This document shows positions 10,752 through 19,220 of a stretch of 64,000 nucleotides of DNA, in pieces. This stretch comes from an uncultured Crocinitomix sp. GTDB taxonomy: Bacteria > Bacteroidota > Bacteroidia > Flavobacteriales_D > Crocinitomicaceae. Below the pieces are notes generated by a model. It ran no database searches. It worked only from the letters and a program-made list of their open reading frames with translations, and had not been told where the DNA came from. The stretch is taken from positions 1 to 64,000 of the forward strand of contig CAJQHR010000014.1 of NCBI GenBank assembly GCA_905478225.1, read 5' to 3'. Numbering within the stretch: position 1 is the first letter of the stretch; each line of letters opens with the position of its first letter. The translations under genes and the position numbers were made by a program.

Positions 10752-10924
10752 GTTGCACTAAAACTTTGAGCAAAATTAATCTGATTATCAGGATTATTTG
10801 TCATAAAAGGCACATATTTTAGAAAATTATATGTCAAAACTTTGTTCTCTATTTAATTGTTGTATCTTTGCCCTCCCAATTGGGATAAAACAGAATTTAA
10901 TAAGACCTTATAATATTTTTAGAG

Positions 10925-11086
10925 ATGAGCAAAAGAACATTTCAACCATCACTTAGAAGAAGAAGAAACAAACACGGTTTCAGAAGCAGAATGGCTACCA
11001 AAAATGGTCAAGCGGTGATTAACAGAAGACGTAAAAAAGGAAGAAAGAAACTTAGCGTTTCTTCAGAGAGATTAGCTAAACGTTAA
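10925..11086 (+). CDS. rpmH: 50S ribosomal protein L34 (absent from the supplied ORF track)
   Basis: Translation [53 protein letters not shown]. Confidence 0.97.
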   Translation: MSKRTFQPSLRRRRNKHGFRSRMATKNGQAVINRRRKKGRKKLSVSSERLAKR

Positions 11087-11110
11087 TACTCACCTTATTA
11101 TCATATTTAG

Positions 11111-11145
11111 AGCTTCTCGATACAAATCGAGAGGCTTTTTTTGTT
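11111..11145 (+). terminator. rpmH intrinsic terminator
   Basis: agcttctcgat-acaa-atcgagaggctttttttg. Confidence 0.75.
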
Positions 11146-11207
11146 TAATTCAACTTTAACCTGAATTGGACTTAACCTATTTTTAAAAGAATATTAATTT
11201 TGCGACT

Positions 11208-12353
11208 ATGAATAGTGATTATCATTCAGGGCTTAGAGTTGGAATTTTAGGAGGAGGACAACTCGGAAGAATGTTTATTCAAGAAGCGTTAAATTTTGAC
11301 GTTAAAACCTGTATCTTGGATCCTAACCCCAATGCACCATGCGCAGCTATTGCGCATGAGTTTACTGTTGGCGACATTCAAAACTTTGATGAGGTATACG
11401 CATTTGGCAAGGATAAAGATGTTATAACCATTGAAATTGAACATGTAAATGTAGACGCCTTAGACAAATTAGCAGCCGAGGGTAAAAAAGTATATCCTCA
11501 ACCGCATATCATCCGACTTATTCAGGATAAAGGTTTACAAAAAGAATTTTACAATTCACATAACATACCTACTGCACCTTATCGCTTAATCGCAGGGGCA
11601 AGTGAATTATCAGCGAACACTGATTTTTTACCATTTATGCAAAAAGCGTGCACTGGTGGCTATGACGGAAAAGGGGTACAAGCTATAAAAACAGAAGCCG
11701 ATTTTGAAAAATCGTTCCCGAACGGAAGCGTTTTGGAAGCCTTTATTGATTTCGAAAAAGAATTATCTGTAATTGTTGCTCGAAATGAAAATGGTGACGT
11801 GATCACCTATCCGATTGTAGAACTTGAGTTTAACCCTGAAGCAAATTTGGTTGAATACCTATTTGCTCCAGCCGCAGTTACTGAAGCTATTGAAAAGGCC
11901 GCTAGTGAAATTGCCAAAAATGTAATTGAAAAACTGGGAATGGTTGGAATTTTGGCTGTTGAATTATTTTTAACTAAAGAGGGAGAAATTCTGGTAAATG
12001 AGGTGGCACCAAGACCGCATAATAGCGGGCACCAAACCATTGAAGCCAACTATACTTCTCAATATGAACAACATTTACGTTCAATCATAAACTTACCTTT
12101 GGGAGCTACAGATGCGATTAAACCATCTGTAATGGTGAATTTATTGGGAGAAAAAGACTATTCAGGCACAGCTAAATATGAAGGCATTGAATTGGTGACA
12201 AGTTGGAAAGGTGTATATCCGCACATTTACGGAAAAGAGTTTACAAAACCATTCCGTAAAATGGGACATGTTACCATTATAGCCAACACATTAAATGATG
12301 CGAAAACCTTAGCGTTTGACGTTAAAAAAACACTCAAAGTCATTGCAGAATAG
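11208..12353 (+). CDS. purK: 5-(carboxyamino)imidazole ribonucleotide synthase
   Basis: RVGILGGGQLGRMFIQEA; ATP-grasp fold; NEVAPRPHNSGHQTIEA. Confidence 0.95.
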   Translation: MNSDYHSGLRVGILGGGQLGRMFIQEALNFDVKTCILDPNPNAPCAAIAHEFTVGDIQNFDEVYAFGKDKDVITIEIEHVNVDALDKLAAEGKKVYPQPHIIRLIQDKGLQKEFYNSHNIPTAPYRLIAGASELSANTDFLPFMQKACTGGYDGKGVQAIKTEADFEKSFPNGSVLEAFIDFEKELSVIVARNENGDVITYPIVELEFNPEANLVEYLFAPAAVTEAIEKAASEIAKNVIEKLGMVGILAVELFLTKEGEILVNEVAPRPHNSGHQTIEANYTSQYEQHLRSIINLPLGATDAIKPSVMVNLLGEKDYSGTAKYEGIELVTSWKGVYPHIYGKEFTKPFRKMGHVTIIANTLNDAKTLAFDVKKTLKVIAE

Positions 12354-13356
12354 AACCTACTTAAACCACGTTGAATCTACTAGGGCTATTGCAGCCATAG
12401 CTGTTGCTATTTATCATTTCACCAACCATAATGGTCCTTCAGGTTACTTGTTAGAAGAATCTCACCGCAACTTCTATACATTTGGTGCACAAGGCGTTGA
12501 AATTTTTTATATTGTTTCGGGTTTTATCATTCCTTATTCCTTATTTAAAGGACGTTATTTGATCAAGCACTATTTTCATTACGTCGCTAAAAGAAGTATT
12601 CGATTGCTTCCGCCATACCTCTTAACTATCGCGCTTATCGTTGGCGTAGGATATTTTTTAAACACTTATATTTGGTATAACGGATACAATATCCAATGGA
12701 GAAATATCGCCGCCAATGCCTTTTTTATGGTTGATTTAATCCAAAGCAGTCCGGATTTATTGGCGCATTTTCCTGACAATGGATGGATCAACCCCATCTT
12801 TATTACCTTAAAGGTTGAATTCCAATTCTACCTGATAATCGGACTTATTTTACCTTTAATGAAAAGACACTACGCCATTTTACTTGGTGTTTCATCCCTA
12901 CTATTATTAGTTGGCATTTACTCAATTCCAGATAGTAATGTTTTCGTAAACGCTCCCTATTTTCTTATTGGACTAGCGGCATATTATATATTTGAAAATG
13001 GATGGAACTGGATTTATGCTAGTATTTTAGTACTCTGCGTAATTAGTCTTGTTGGCTATTATGTTTGGGAAGATCTTATTGCAGCTGCAATTGGCTTTAG
13101 TCTGGTATTATGGCTTCCTCGAAAAATGAAATTCTTAAATTATACAGGAAAAATATCCTACTCGTTTTATTTAATTCATGGATTGATCGGTGGAAATTTC
13201 CTTTCCTTTACTTTTGATACCTACTTATTTTTGAACTATCCCTATCTAATGATTATCTTTGCCATACTATTGAGTTGGGTAGGAGCATTTATAATTTATT
13301 ATTGTATTGAAAAACCAAGTATTTTAATTTCGAAAAAAATTAAATACAAACCTTAA
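12343..13356 (+). CDS. Acyltransferase family 3 membrane protein
   Basis: NHVESTRAIAAIAVAIYHFTNH...GAQGVEIFYIVSGFIIPYS typical of Acyl_transf_3. No ATG start; TTG at 12343 (or 12316) is the likely start. Confidence 0.8.
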   Translation: MQNRTYLNHVESTRAIAAIAVAIYHFTNHNGPSGYLLEESHRNFYTFGAQGVEIFYIVSGFIIPYSLFKGRYLIKHYFHYVAKRSIRLLPPYLLTIALIVGVGYFLNTYIWYNGYNIQWRNIAANAFFMVDLIQSSPDLLAHFPDNGWINPIFITLKVEFQFYLIIGLILPLMKRHYAILLGVSSLLLLVGIYSIPDSNVFVNAPYFLIGLAAYYIFENGWNWIYASILVLCVISLVGYYVWEDLIAAAIGFSLVLWLPRKMKFLNYTGKISYSFYLIHGLIGGNFLSFTFDTYLFLNYPYLMIIFAILLSWVGAFIIYYCIEKPSILISKKIKYKP

Positions 13357-13366
13357 TAACGTGCAT

Positions 13367-13858
13367 ATGATAGAAGTTGGCATTATAATGGGAAGCAACT
13401 CTGATCTTCCAATCATGCAGGAATCTGCTGATATCTTAAAAGAATTAGGCATTTCATTTGAAATGACTGTAGTTTCGGCGCATAGAACGCCTGAACGTAT
13501 GTTCGAATATGGCAAGAAAGCCCATAAAAGGGGTTTAAAAGTAATTATAGCAGGAGCTGGTGGTGCTGCTCATCTTCCTGGAATGATGGCTTCTATTACG
13601 CCATTACCAGTTGTTGGAGTCCCTATTAAATCAAGTAATTCGATTGATGGATGGGATTCAATATTGTCCATTTTACAAATGCCTGGTGGCATTCCGGTTG
13701 CAACTGTAGCTTTAAATGGAGGCAAAAATGCTGGAATTTTGGCAGCAAGTATTATTGGCGGATCAAATAATACCGTACTTGACCGTATTATTGAATATAA
13801 GCGAACATTAAAGGAAAAAGTGCTACGTACAGCAGAAGAAATGGAAAAAAACGTCTAG
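13367..13858 (+). CDS. purE: 5-(carboxyamino)imidazole ribonucleotide mutase
   Basis: MIEVGIIMGSNSDLPIMQ...VVSAHRTPERM...IAGAGGAAHLPGM. Confidence 0.96.
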   Translation: MIEVGIIMGSNSDLPIMQESADILKELGISFEMTVVSAHRTPERMFEYGKKAHKRGLKVIIAGAGGAAHLPGMMASITPLPVVGVPIKSSNSIDGWDSILSILQMPGGIPVATVALNGGKNAGILAASIIGGSNNTVLDRIIEYKRTLKEKVLRTAEEMEKNV

Positions 13859-13936
13859 TACAATAAAGAGATTTGTATACGCGTTAATGCTATTCCATAG
13901 ATTTCGATTAAATTTGCACAATAAATCTATTTTGAC

Positions 13937-14392
13937 ATGAAAATTGAGGATGAAATCCAATCAAGTTTCAAAAGTGATTATCACAAGTTGGTGGTAAATC
14001 TTCACTTTACATACATGAGACTCACAGAGACCTTTCAAGCATCATTGAAAACACATGATTTAACATCTACACAATTCAATGTATTACGAATTTTGAGGGG
14101 GCAAAAACAAGTACCTGCAAGTATTGGTTTAATCAAGGAACGAATGATTGAGCGCAACTCTGACGTCAGTCGTGTGATTGATCGCTTACTAAAGAAAGAT
14201 GTGATTGAGCGTAAAGAGAATAAATACGACAGACGCCAACGCGATATCATCATCAATAAAAAAGGACTAGACTTACTTGAAATTATTGATAATGAGGAGA
14301 GCAACTTCATTAAATCTCTCGAACATGTTTCAGAAAGTGAAGTACAATTAATGAACGATTTATTAGACAAAATTCGTTCAACGCCCCTCTAG
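13937..14392 (+). CDS. MarR family winged-helix transcriptional regulator
   Basis: SDVSRVIDRLLKKDVIERKENKYDRRQRDIIINKKG. Confidence 0.85.
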   Translation: MKIEDEIQSSFKSDYHKLVVNLHFTYMRLTETFQASLKTHDLTSTQFNVLRILRGQKQVPASIGLIKERMIERNSDVSRVIDRLLKKDVIERKENKYDRRQRDIIINKKGLDLLEIIDNEESNFIKSLEHVSESEVQLMNDLLDKIRSTPL

Positions 14393-14447
14393 TAAATCAA
14401 TCTTATTATTTTTTCAACTATATTTTAAATAACAAGAACTTAACTGA

Positions 14448-14774
14448 ATGCTAAAAACAAATCTCGGTCTACTAAGAATTATTGGTCTATTAGAAGGTGT
14501 CTCGTTTCTAATTTTAATGGGAATTGCAATGCCATTGAAATACATCTGGGATATGCCTGAAATGATTTATTCAACGGGAATGGCGCATGGATTATTATTT
14601 GTACTCTATATCTTTTTTGTTTTACTTGTGGGATATCAATTAAAATGGTCGTTCACAAAAATATTCTGGGCCCTATTAGCATCATTACTTCCGTTTGGAA
14701 CTTTTGTTGCTGATAAAAAATTGTTTCGAACAGACGCGGAGAAACAGTATATAAATGACAATATCTTAGACTAA
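14448..14774 (+). CDS. DUF3817 domain-containing membrane protein
   Basis: LRIIGLLEGVSFLILMGIAMPLKY...GMAHGLLFVLYI...LPFGTFVADKK. Confidence 0.8.
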   Translation: MLKTNLGLLRIIGLLEGVSFLILMGIAMPLKYIWDMPEMIYSTGMAHGLLFVLYIFFVLLVGYQLKWSFTKIFWALLASLLPFGTFVADKKLFRTDAEKQYINDNILD

Positions 14775-14905
14775 TTATCTATTTACCTTAGTGGATCACT
14801 TTTTCTGAATTAAAGGCTACAAGAATTTGGCGATTCATTTCTATTTATTGAACAAAACTGTGGGTTACCTGTTTTTCCTAGAGACAACATGACAAAACAA
14901 TCGAT

Positions 14906-15268
14906 ATGAGTGATCGTCCTGCAATAAATGTTAAATTAAGTCATACGGATAAACCGCTAGCGGTTTTCACTCATACATGCTTAAGACCGATTCTCAAACA
15001 AAAGCATAACACACTTTGTGCAATAATTAGAGACGACAAAAATTTTGATGTGGAGGTAATATCAAAATTTTCAGAAGCAAAAAACACTGTTTTTTTAAAA
15101 GAATTTATGCAAAAAAACACAGCCCTGCGCAGCATCCTCACAGGTGTGATTGTTGGTCGTTTTAGTGAAGATGAACTCGCATTTTATCTAGAAAACCAGA
15201 AAGAAATTCGTCGTAGAATTGTTGAAATGACAATTACTCGTTTTTTATCAGAATTTGACTTAGTCTAA
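14906..15268 (+). CDS. Hypothetical protein
   Basis: 120-aa ORF without a recognised domain. Confidence 0.45.
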   Translation: MSDRPAINVKLSHTDKPLAVFTHTCLRPILKQKHNTLCAIIRDDKNFDVEVISKFSEAKNTVFLKEFMQKNTALRSILTGVIVGRFSEDELAFYLENQKEIRRRIVEMTITRFLSEFDLV

Positions 15269-15682
15269 ATAGTAATTCAACGCCAAAGCGTATGATTTTA
15301 ATCCAAACCCTGTAATACAACCCACTGCAACTGGCGATATTAAAGAATCATGTCGAAAAGACTCTCTAGCTGCAATATTCGAAATATGAACCTCAACTAC
15401 AGGCGTTTTAACCGCACTAACTACATCCCTCAGCGCAACTGAAGTGTGCGAATATCCCGCAGAATTTAAAACAATCCCATCCCAATTTGGTTCTTGAATT
15501 TTATCGACCAATTCACCTTCCAAATTACTCTGGAAATAAGAGAGTTCCAAGGCCGGAAACTCCGCTTTCAGTTCCACAAAATATTCTTCAAAACTTTTAG
15601 CACCGTAGGTTTCAGGTTCGCGTTTTCCAAGTAAATTTAAATTCGGACCATTTAATATTAAAATTTGTTTTGCACGCATCAT
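15260..15682 (-). CDS. aroQ: Type II 3-dehydroquinate dehydratase
   Basis: ILILNGPNLNLLGKREPETYG...GIVLNSAGYSHTSVALRD...EVHISNIAARESFRHDS. Confidence 0.95.
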   Translation of the reverse strand: MMRAKQILILNGPNLNLLGKREPETYGAKSFEEYFVELKAEFPALELSYFQSNLEGELVDKIQEPNWDGIVLNSAGYSHTSVALRDVVSAVKTPVVEVHISNIAARESFRHDSLISPVAVGCITGFGLKSYALALNYYLD

Positions 15683-16581
15683 GGATCAAATATAGGAAGG
15701 ATTATCAAAGTTATTTGAAAATTGAAAAATCTTTATCTGAGAATAGCATTGTTGCCTATTTGCGCGATTATGATAAGTTATTGCAGTATTTAGAAATGAC
15801 CCAATCTGAAAAATCACCCAAACAGATTGAATTGGCTGATTTACAAGAAATGATTCGGTGTGTCAGTGAAATGGGAATTTCTGCACGATCTCAAGCGAGA
15901 ATTATATCGGGGCTACGCAATTTTTTCTTTTTTTTAATTTTAGAGGATGAAATAGAAGTTGATCCAACCGAACTTTTGGACCTACCCAAAATTGGTAAAA
16001 AATTACCCGAAGTACTTGATAAGCACGAAATTGATGCATTACTCGGCGCCATTGACCTTTCAAAAAATGAAGGTCACCGCAATCGCGCAATCATAGAAAC
16101 ACTCTATAGTTGTGGACTGCGCGTGAGCGAATTAATTGGACTGAAAATTACGAATCTATATTTTGATGAAGGTTTTATTCGTGTAATTGGCAAAGGAAAT
16201 AAAGAACGCCTTGTACCGGTCAGCCCAACAGTTGAAAAGGAAGTTGATTTATATCGGAACTACGTGCGGGTACATCAAGATATTAAGCCGGGACATGAAG
16301 ACATTCTTTTCTTAAATAGACGTGGCAAACAACTCACACGGGTGATGATATTTACAATTGTCAAACAATTGGCGGAAGCCATTGGTCTTCATAAGAATAT
16401 TAGTCCACACACTTTTAGGCATTCCTTCGCCACGCATATGGTCGAAAATGGAGCAAACTTACGCGCCATTCAAGAAATGCTTGGACATGAATCAATAAGT
16501 ACAACTGAGATATACACGCATTTAAGTGACGATCTCTTAAAAGAAGCCATAACGTCCTATCATCCAAGAAATCAACATTAA
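15670..16581 (+). CDS. xerD: Site-specific tyrosine recombinase XerD
   Basis: XerD-type N-terminus; ETLYSCGLRVSELIGL, HTFRHSFATHMVENGANLRAIQEMLGHESISTTEIYTHLS. Confidence 0.93.
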   Translation: MHASWIKYRKDYQSYLKIEKSLSENSIVAYLRDYDKLLQYLEMTQSEKSPKQIELADLQEMIRCVSEMGISARSQARIISGLRNFFFFLILEDEIEVDPTELLDLPKIGKKLPEVLDKHEIDALLGAIDLSKNEGHRNRAIIETLYSCGLRVSELIGLKITNLYFDEGFIRVIGKGNKERLVPVSPTVEKEVDLYRNYVRVHQDIKPGHEDILFLNRRGKQLTRVMIFTIVKQLAEAIGLHKNISPHTFRHSFATHMVENGANLRAIQEMLGHESISTTEIYTHLSDDLLKEAITSYHPRNQH

Positions 16582-16611
16582 TTCCCATTTATATTGACTA
16601 ATTTTAGCGCC

Positions 16612-17649
16612 ATGTCCACGGATGAAAAATTCATGCAACGTTGTTTCCATTTGGCCCAGTTAGGTGCTGGTCATGTCGCACCAAACCCAATGGTGGGATC
16701 TGTTGTAGTTTGCAATGGAGAAATTATTGGTGAAGGATATCATCAAAAATATGGCCAGGCGCATGCTGAGGCAAATGCCATTTCTGCTGTAAAGGACAAA
16801 ACAATGCTTGAAAAATCAACCATTTACATAAATCTTGAACCTTGCGCCCATTTCGGAAAAACACCGCCCTGTTCTGATTTGATAATTGCATCAAAAATTC
16901 CGAATGTGGTTATTGGATGTATCGATTCTTATTCAGAAGTGGCAGGTAAAGGTGTGGCGAAAATGGAAGCTGCCGGAATTAAAGTGAAAATTGGTGTGCT
17001 AGAGGCTGAAAGTTTAGCGTTGAACAAACGTTTTTTCACCTATCACAATAAAAAACGACCTTACGTTGTGCTGAAATGGGCGCAAAGCAAGAATAATTGT
17101 ATGGATATTGACCGCACAAATAATGAAAAAGGTGTTTTTTGGATCACACAACCTGAAACCAAGGCCTTAGTGCATAAATGGCGCCATGAAGAAGCGGCAA
17201 TTTTGGTTGGAAAGAATACAATAAAAGTGGACAACCCCTCCTTAACTTGCCGAAATTATGATGGAGTCTCACCCATCCGTGTCATCATTGATCAAAAAAT
17301 GAGATTAGATTATGGCAGATTTAATGTAGGAGACCGTCAAGTTCAAACATATATCTTAACTGAAAAAGAAGTCATTTCAAAAGGGAAGTTGCAGTTTATT
17401 CAACCTAGAAATTTCACCATTACGGGAATTCTTGAAACCTTGGTGAAATTAAAAATTCAATCCGTAATTATAGAAGGAGGATTGACCACATTAACGCACT
17501 TTATTAAAGCAGGACTTTGGGACGAAGCGCGAATTCTAACTGGCGTAAACACTGTACCAAACGGGATTCCTGCCCCATCAATTAAAGGAACACCCCTAGA
17601 ATCATACTCATATGGAAAAGATCAAATTAAAACGATATTAAATGCTTGA
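16612..17649 (+). CDS. ribD: Bifunctional diaminohydroxyphosphoribosylaminopyrimidine deaminase / uracil reductase
   Basis: GHVAPNPMVGSVVVCNGEIIGEGYHQKYGQAHAEANAI and NLEPCAHFGKTPPCSDLII; ATG at 16612. Confidence 0.92.
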   Translation: MSTDEKFMQRCFHLAQLGAGHVAPNPMVGSVVVCNGEIIGEGYHQKYGQAHAEANAISAVKDKTMLEKSTIYINLEPCAHFGKTPPCSDLIIASKIPNVVIGCIDSYSEVAGKGVAKMEAAGIKVKIGVLEAESLALNKRFFTYHNKKRPYVVLKWAQSKNNCMDIDRTNNEKGVFWITQPETKALVHKWRHEEAAILVGKNTIKVDNPSLTCRNYDGVSPIRVIIDQKMRLDYGRFNVGDRQVQTYILTEKEVISKGKLQFIQPRNFTITGILETLVKLKIQSVIIEGGLTTLTHFIKAGLWDEARILTGVNTVPNGIPAPSIKGTPLESYSYGKDQIKTILNA

Positions 17650-18520
17650 TCTACTATTAGCCATTCTCTTCTTTAACATAATTCTGATTCTGTTTAAATT
17701 ATTTGATCGGTACAAAGTTGATAATTTGCAAGCCATTATTGTAAATTATATTGTGGCCGGTTCATGCGGAATTATTTTTGCAGAAACTAAAATTTCTGCC
17801 AGCCAATTATTCGAACTGCCATGGATTGGATATGCCCTAATTATTGGATTCATCTTTATTGTTGTATTTAACCTTTTAGCTAAAGGCGCCCAAGTTGTAG
17901 GTATGGCCATATCAACGGTTGCCAATAAAATGTCTGTAATTCTGCCAGTTATTGCAAGTTTTATTTTGTACGGCGACACGGTATCCGCGCTTAAAGTAAT
18001 TGGTATTTGTTTAGCCTTGTTAGGCGTTGTTTTGAGCTCTATTGAAAAGGGAAAACTCAGTTTTGACAAAAAATACCTTTGGTTGATCATCATCATTTTT
18101 GCAGGACAAGGTATTGCAGATATTTTATTCAATTATGCGCAACAAACACACGTCCAGTCCGATCACGCAACGCTTTTTATTTCGTTACTCTTTTTATCGT
18201 CATGCGCCTCAGGATTGGTATTGTTGATTATCGCGATTGCCCGGGGCAAAGAAGCGATTTTCCCTGTAAAAAAATTGGGTAGAAATATAATTTGGGGAAT
18301 TGCATTAGGCGTACCTAATTATTTAACTGTTTACTATTTTTTCAAAGCATTAGACAATGGTTTTATGGAAAGTTCACAAGTTTATCCAATATTGAATATG
18401 GGAATAATCGTCATATCTGCGTTGTCTGGTTACCTGATGTTTAAAGAAAAATTATCCGTAATTAACTGGTTAGGTATTGCGGTCTCGGTTTTGGCAATTG
18501 CCGCTATTAGCGCTGGATAA
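17642..18520 (+). CDS. EamA/DMT family transporter
   Basis: Ten-TM hydrophobic pattern with two EamA-type halves; start overlaps the ribD stop. Confidence 0.8.
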   Translation: MLDLLLAILFFNIILILFKLFDRYKVDNLQAIIVNYIVAGSCGIIFAETKISASQLFELPWIGYALIIGFIFIVVFNLLAKGAQVVGMAISTVANKMSVILPVIASFILYGDTVSALKVIGICLALLGVVLSSIEKGKLSFDKKYLWLIIIIFAGQGIADILFNYAQQTHVQSDHATLFISLLFLSSCASGLVLLIIAIARGKEAIFPVKKLGRNIIWGIALGVPNYLTVYYFFKALDNGFMESSQVYPILNMGIIVISALSGYLMFKEKLSVINWLGIAVSVLAIAAISAG

Positions 18521-18573
18521 ACCTTTTGAAAAATAAATGCTAATTTAGTCTCAAACATAATCACTACTGCCTT

Positions 18574-18975
18574 ATGAAAAACTTCTACGCAATCCTAATA
18601 TTATCAATATTCGTTATCAGTTGTGGCGGACCTGAACCGCTTGAAGATGATGTTGACCAAACTGTAGTACCTGACACTACTAAAAATGAAAATGAGGCAC
18701 AAGCATACGGCTCTACATTCGTTGAATTCCCTTCGGTAGATGGGTTGATTATATCAGGAACAATCTATCAAATAGACGATACATCACCTTCTATTTTATT
18801 GTGCCACCAAGCAGGATTCAATATGCATGAATATGATGAGATTGCACCTAAACTAAACGCATTGAGCTTTAATTGCATTGCGGTAGATCAACGTTCGGGC
18901 GGTATTTTATATGATTACGTGATATTTAATCCAGTACCATTTGAGATTATCTCAAAACATTTTCGAATCGTTTAA
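18574..18975 (+). pseudogene. Truncated alpha/beta hydrolase lipoprotein
   Basis: Lipobox VISCGG; ISGTIYQIDDTSPSILLCHQAGFNMHEYDEIAPKLNALSFNCIAVDQRSGG, then unrelated ILYDYVIFNPVPFEIISKHFRIV*; nucleophile and C-terminal parts missing. Confidence 0.65.
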
Positions 18976-19131
18976 TCCGTCTCAGGCTGATTGATTTTAC
19001 TTTTTTGTTTCGATTAGGTTAAAAAATCACCTAAACTGCTGAAAATTCTCTGTTCAAGTTTTAAAAAGTTAATAGGATTGACCAACTGCAAGAGAGAGGA
19101 TACTTTATCTTCTTGATATCCGAGATCCAAT

Positions 19132-19166
19132 AAAAAAAAGGTGACACAAACGAGTCACCTTTTTAA
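19132..19166. terminator. Bidirectional hairpin terminator
   Basis: taaaaaaaaggtgac-acaaac-gagtcacctttttaat. Confidence 0.7.
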
Positions 19167-19220
19167 TACAATTCTGCGTGAAACTATACGCCATCCATTT
19201 CTTAATGAATCCTGCTAGGA

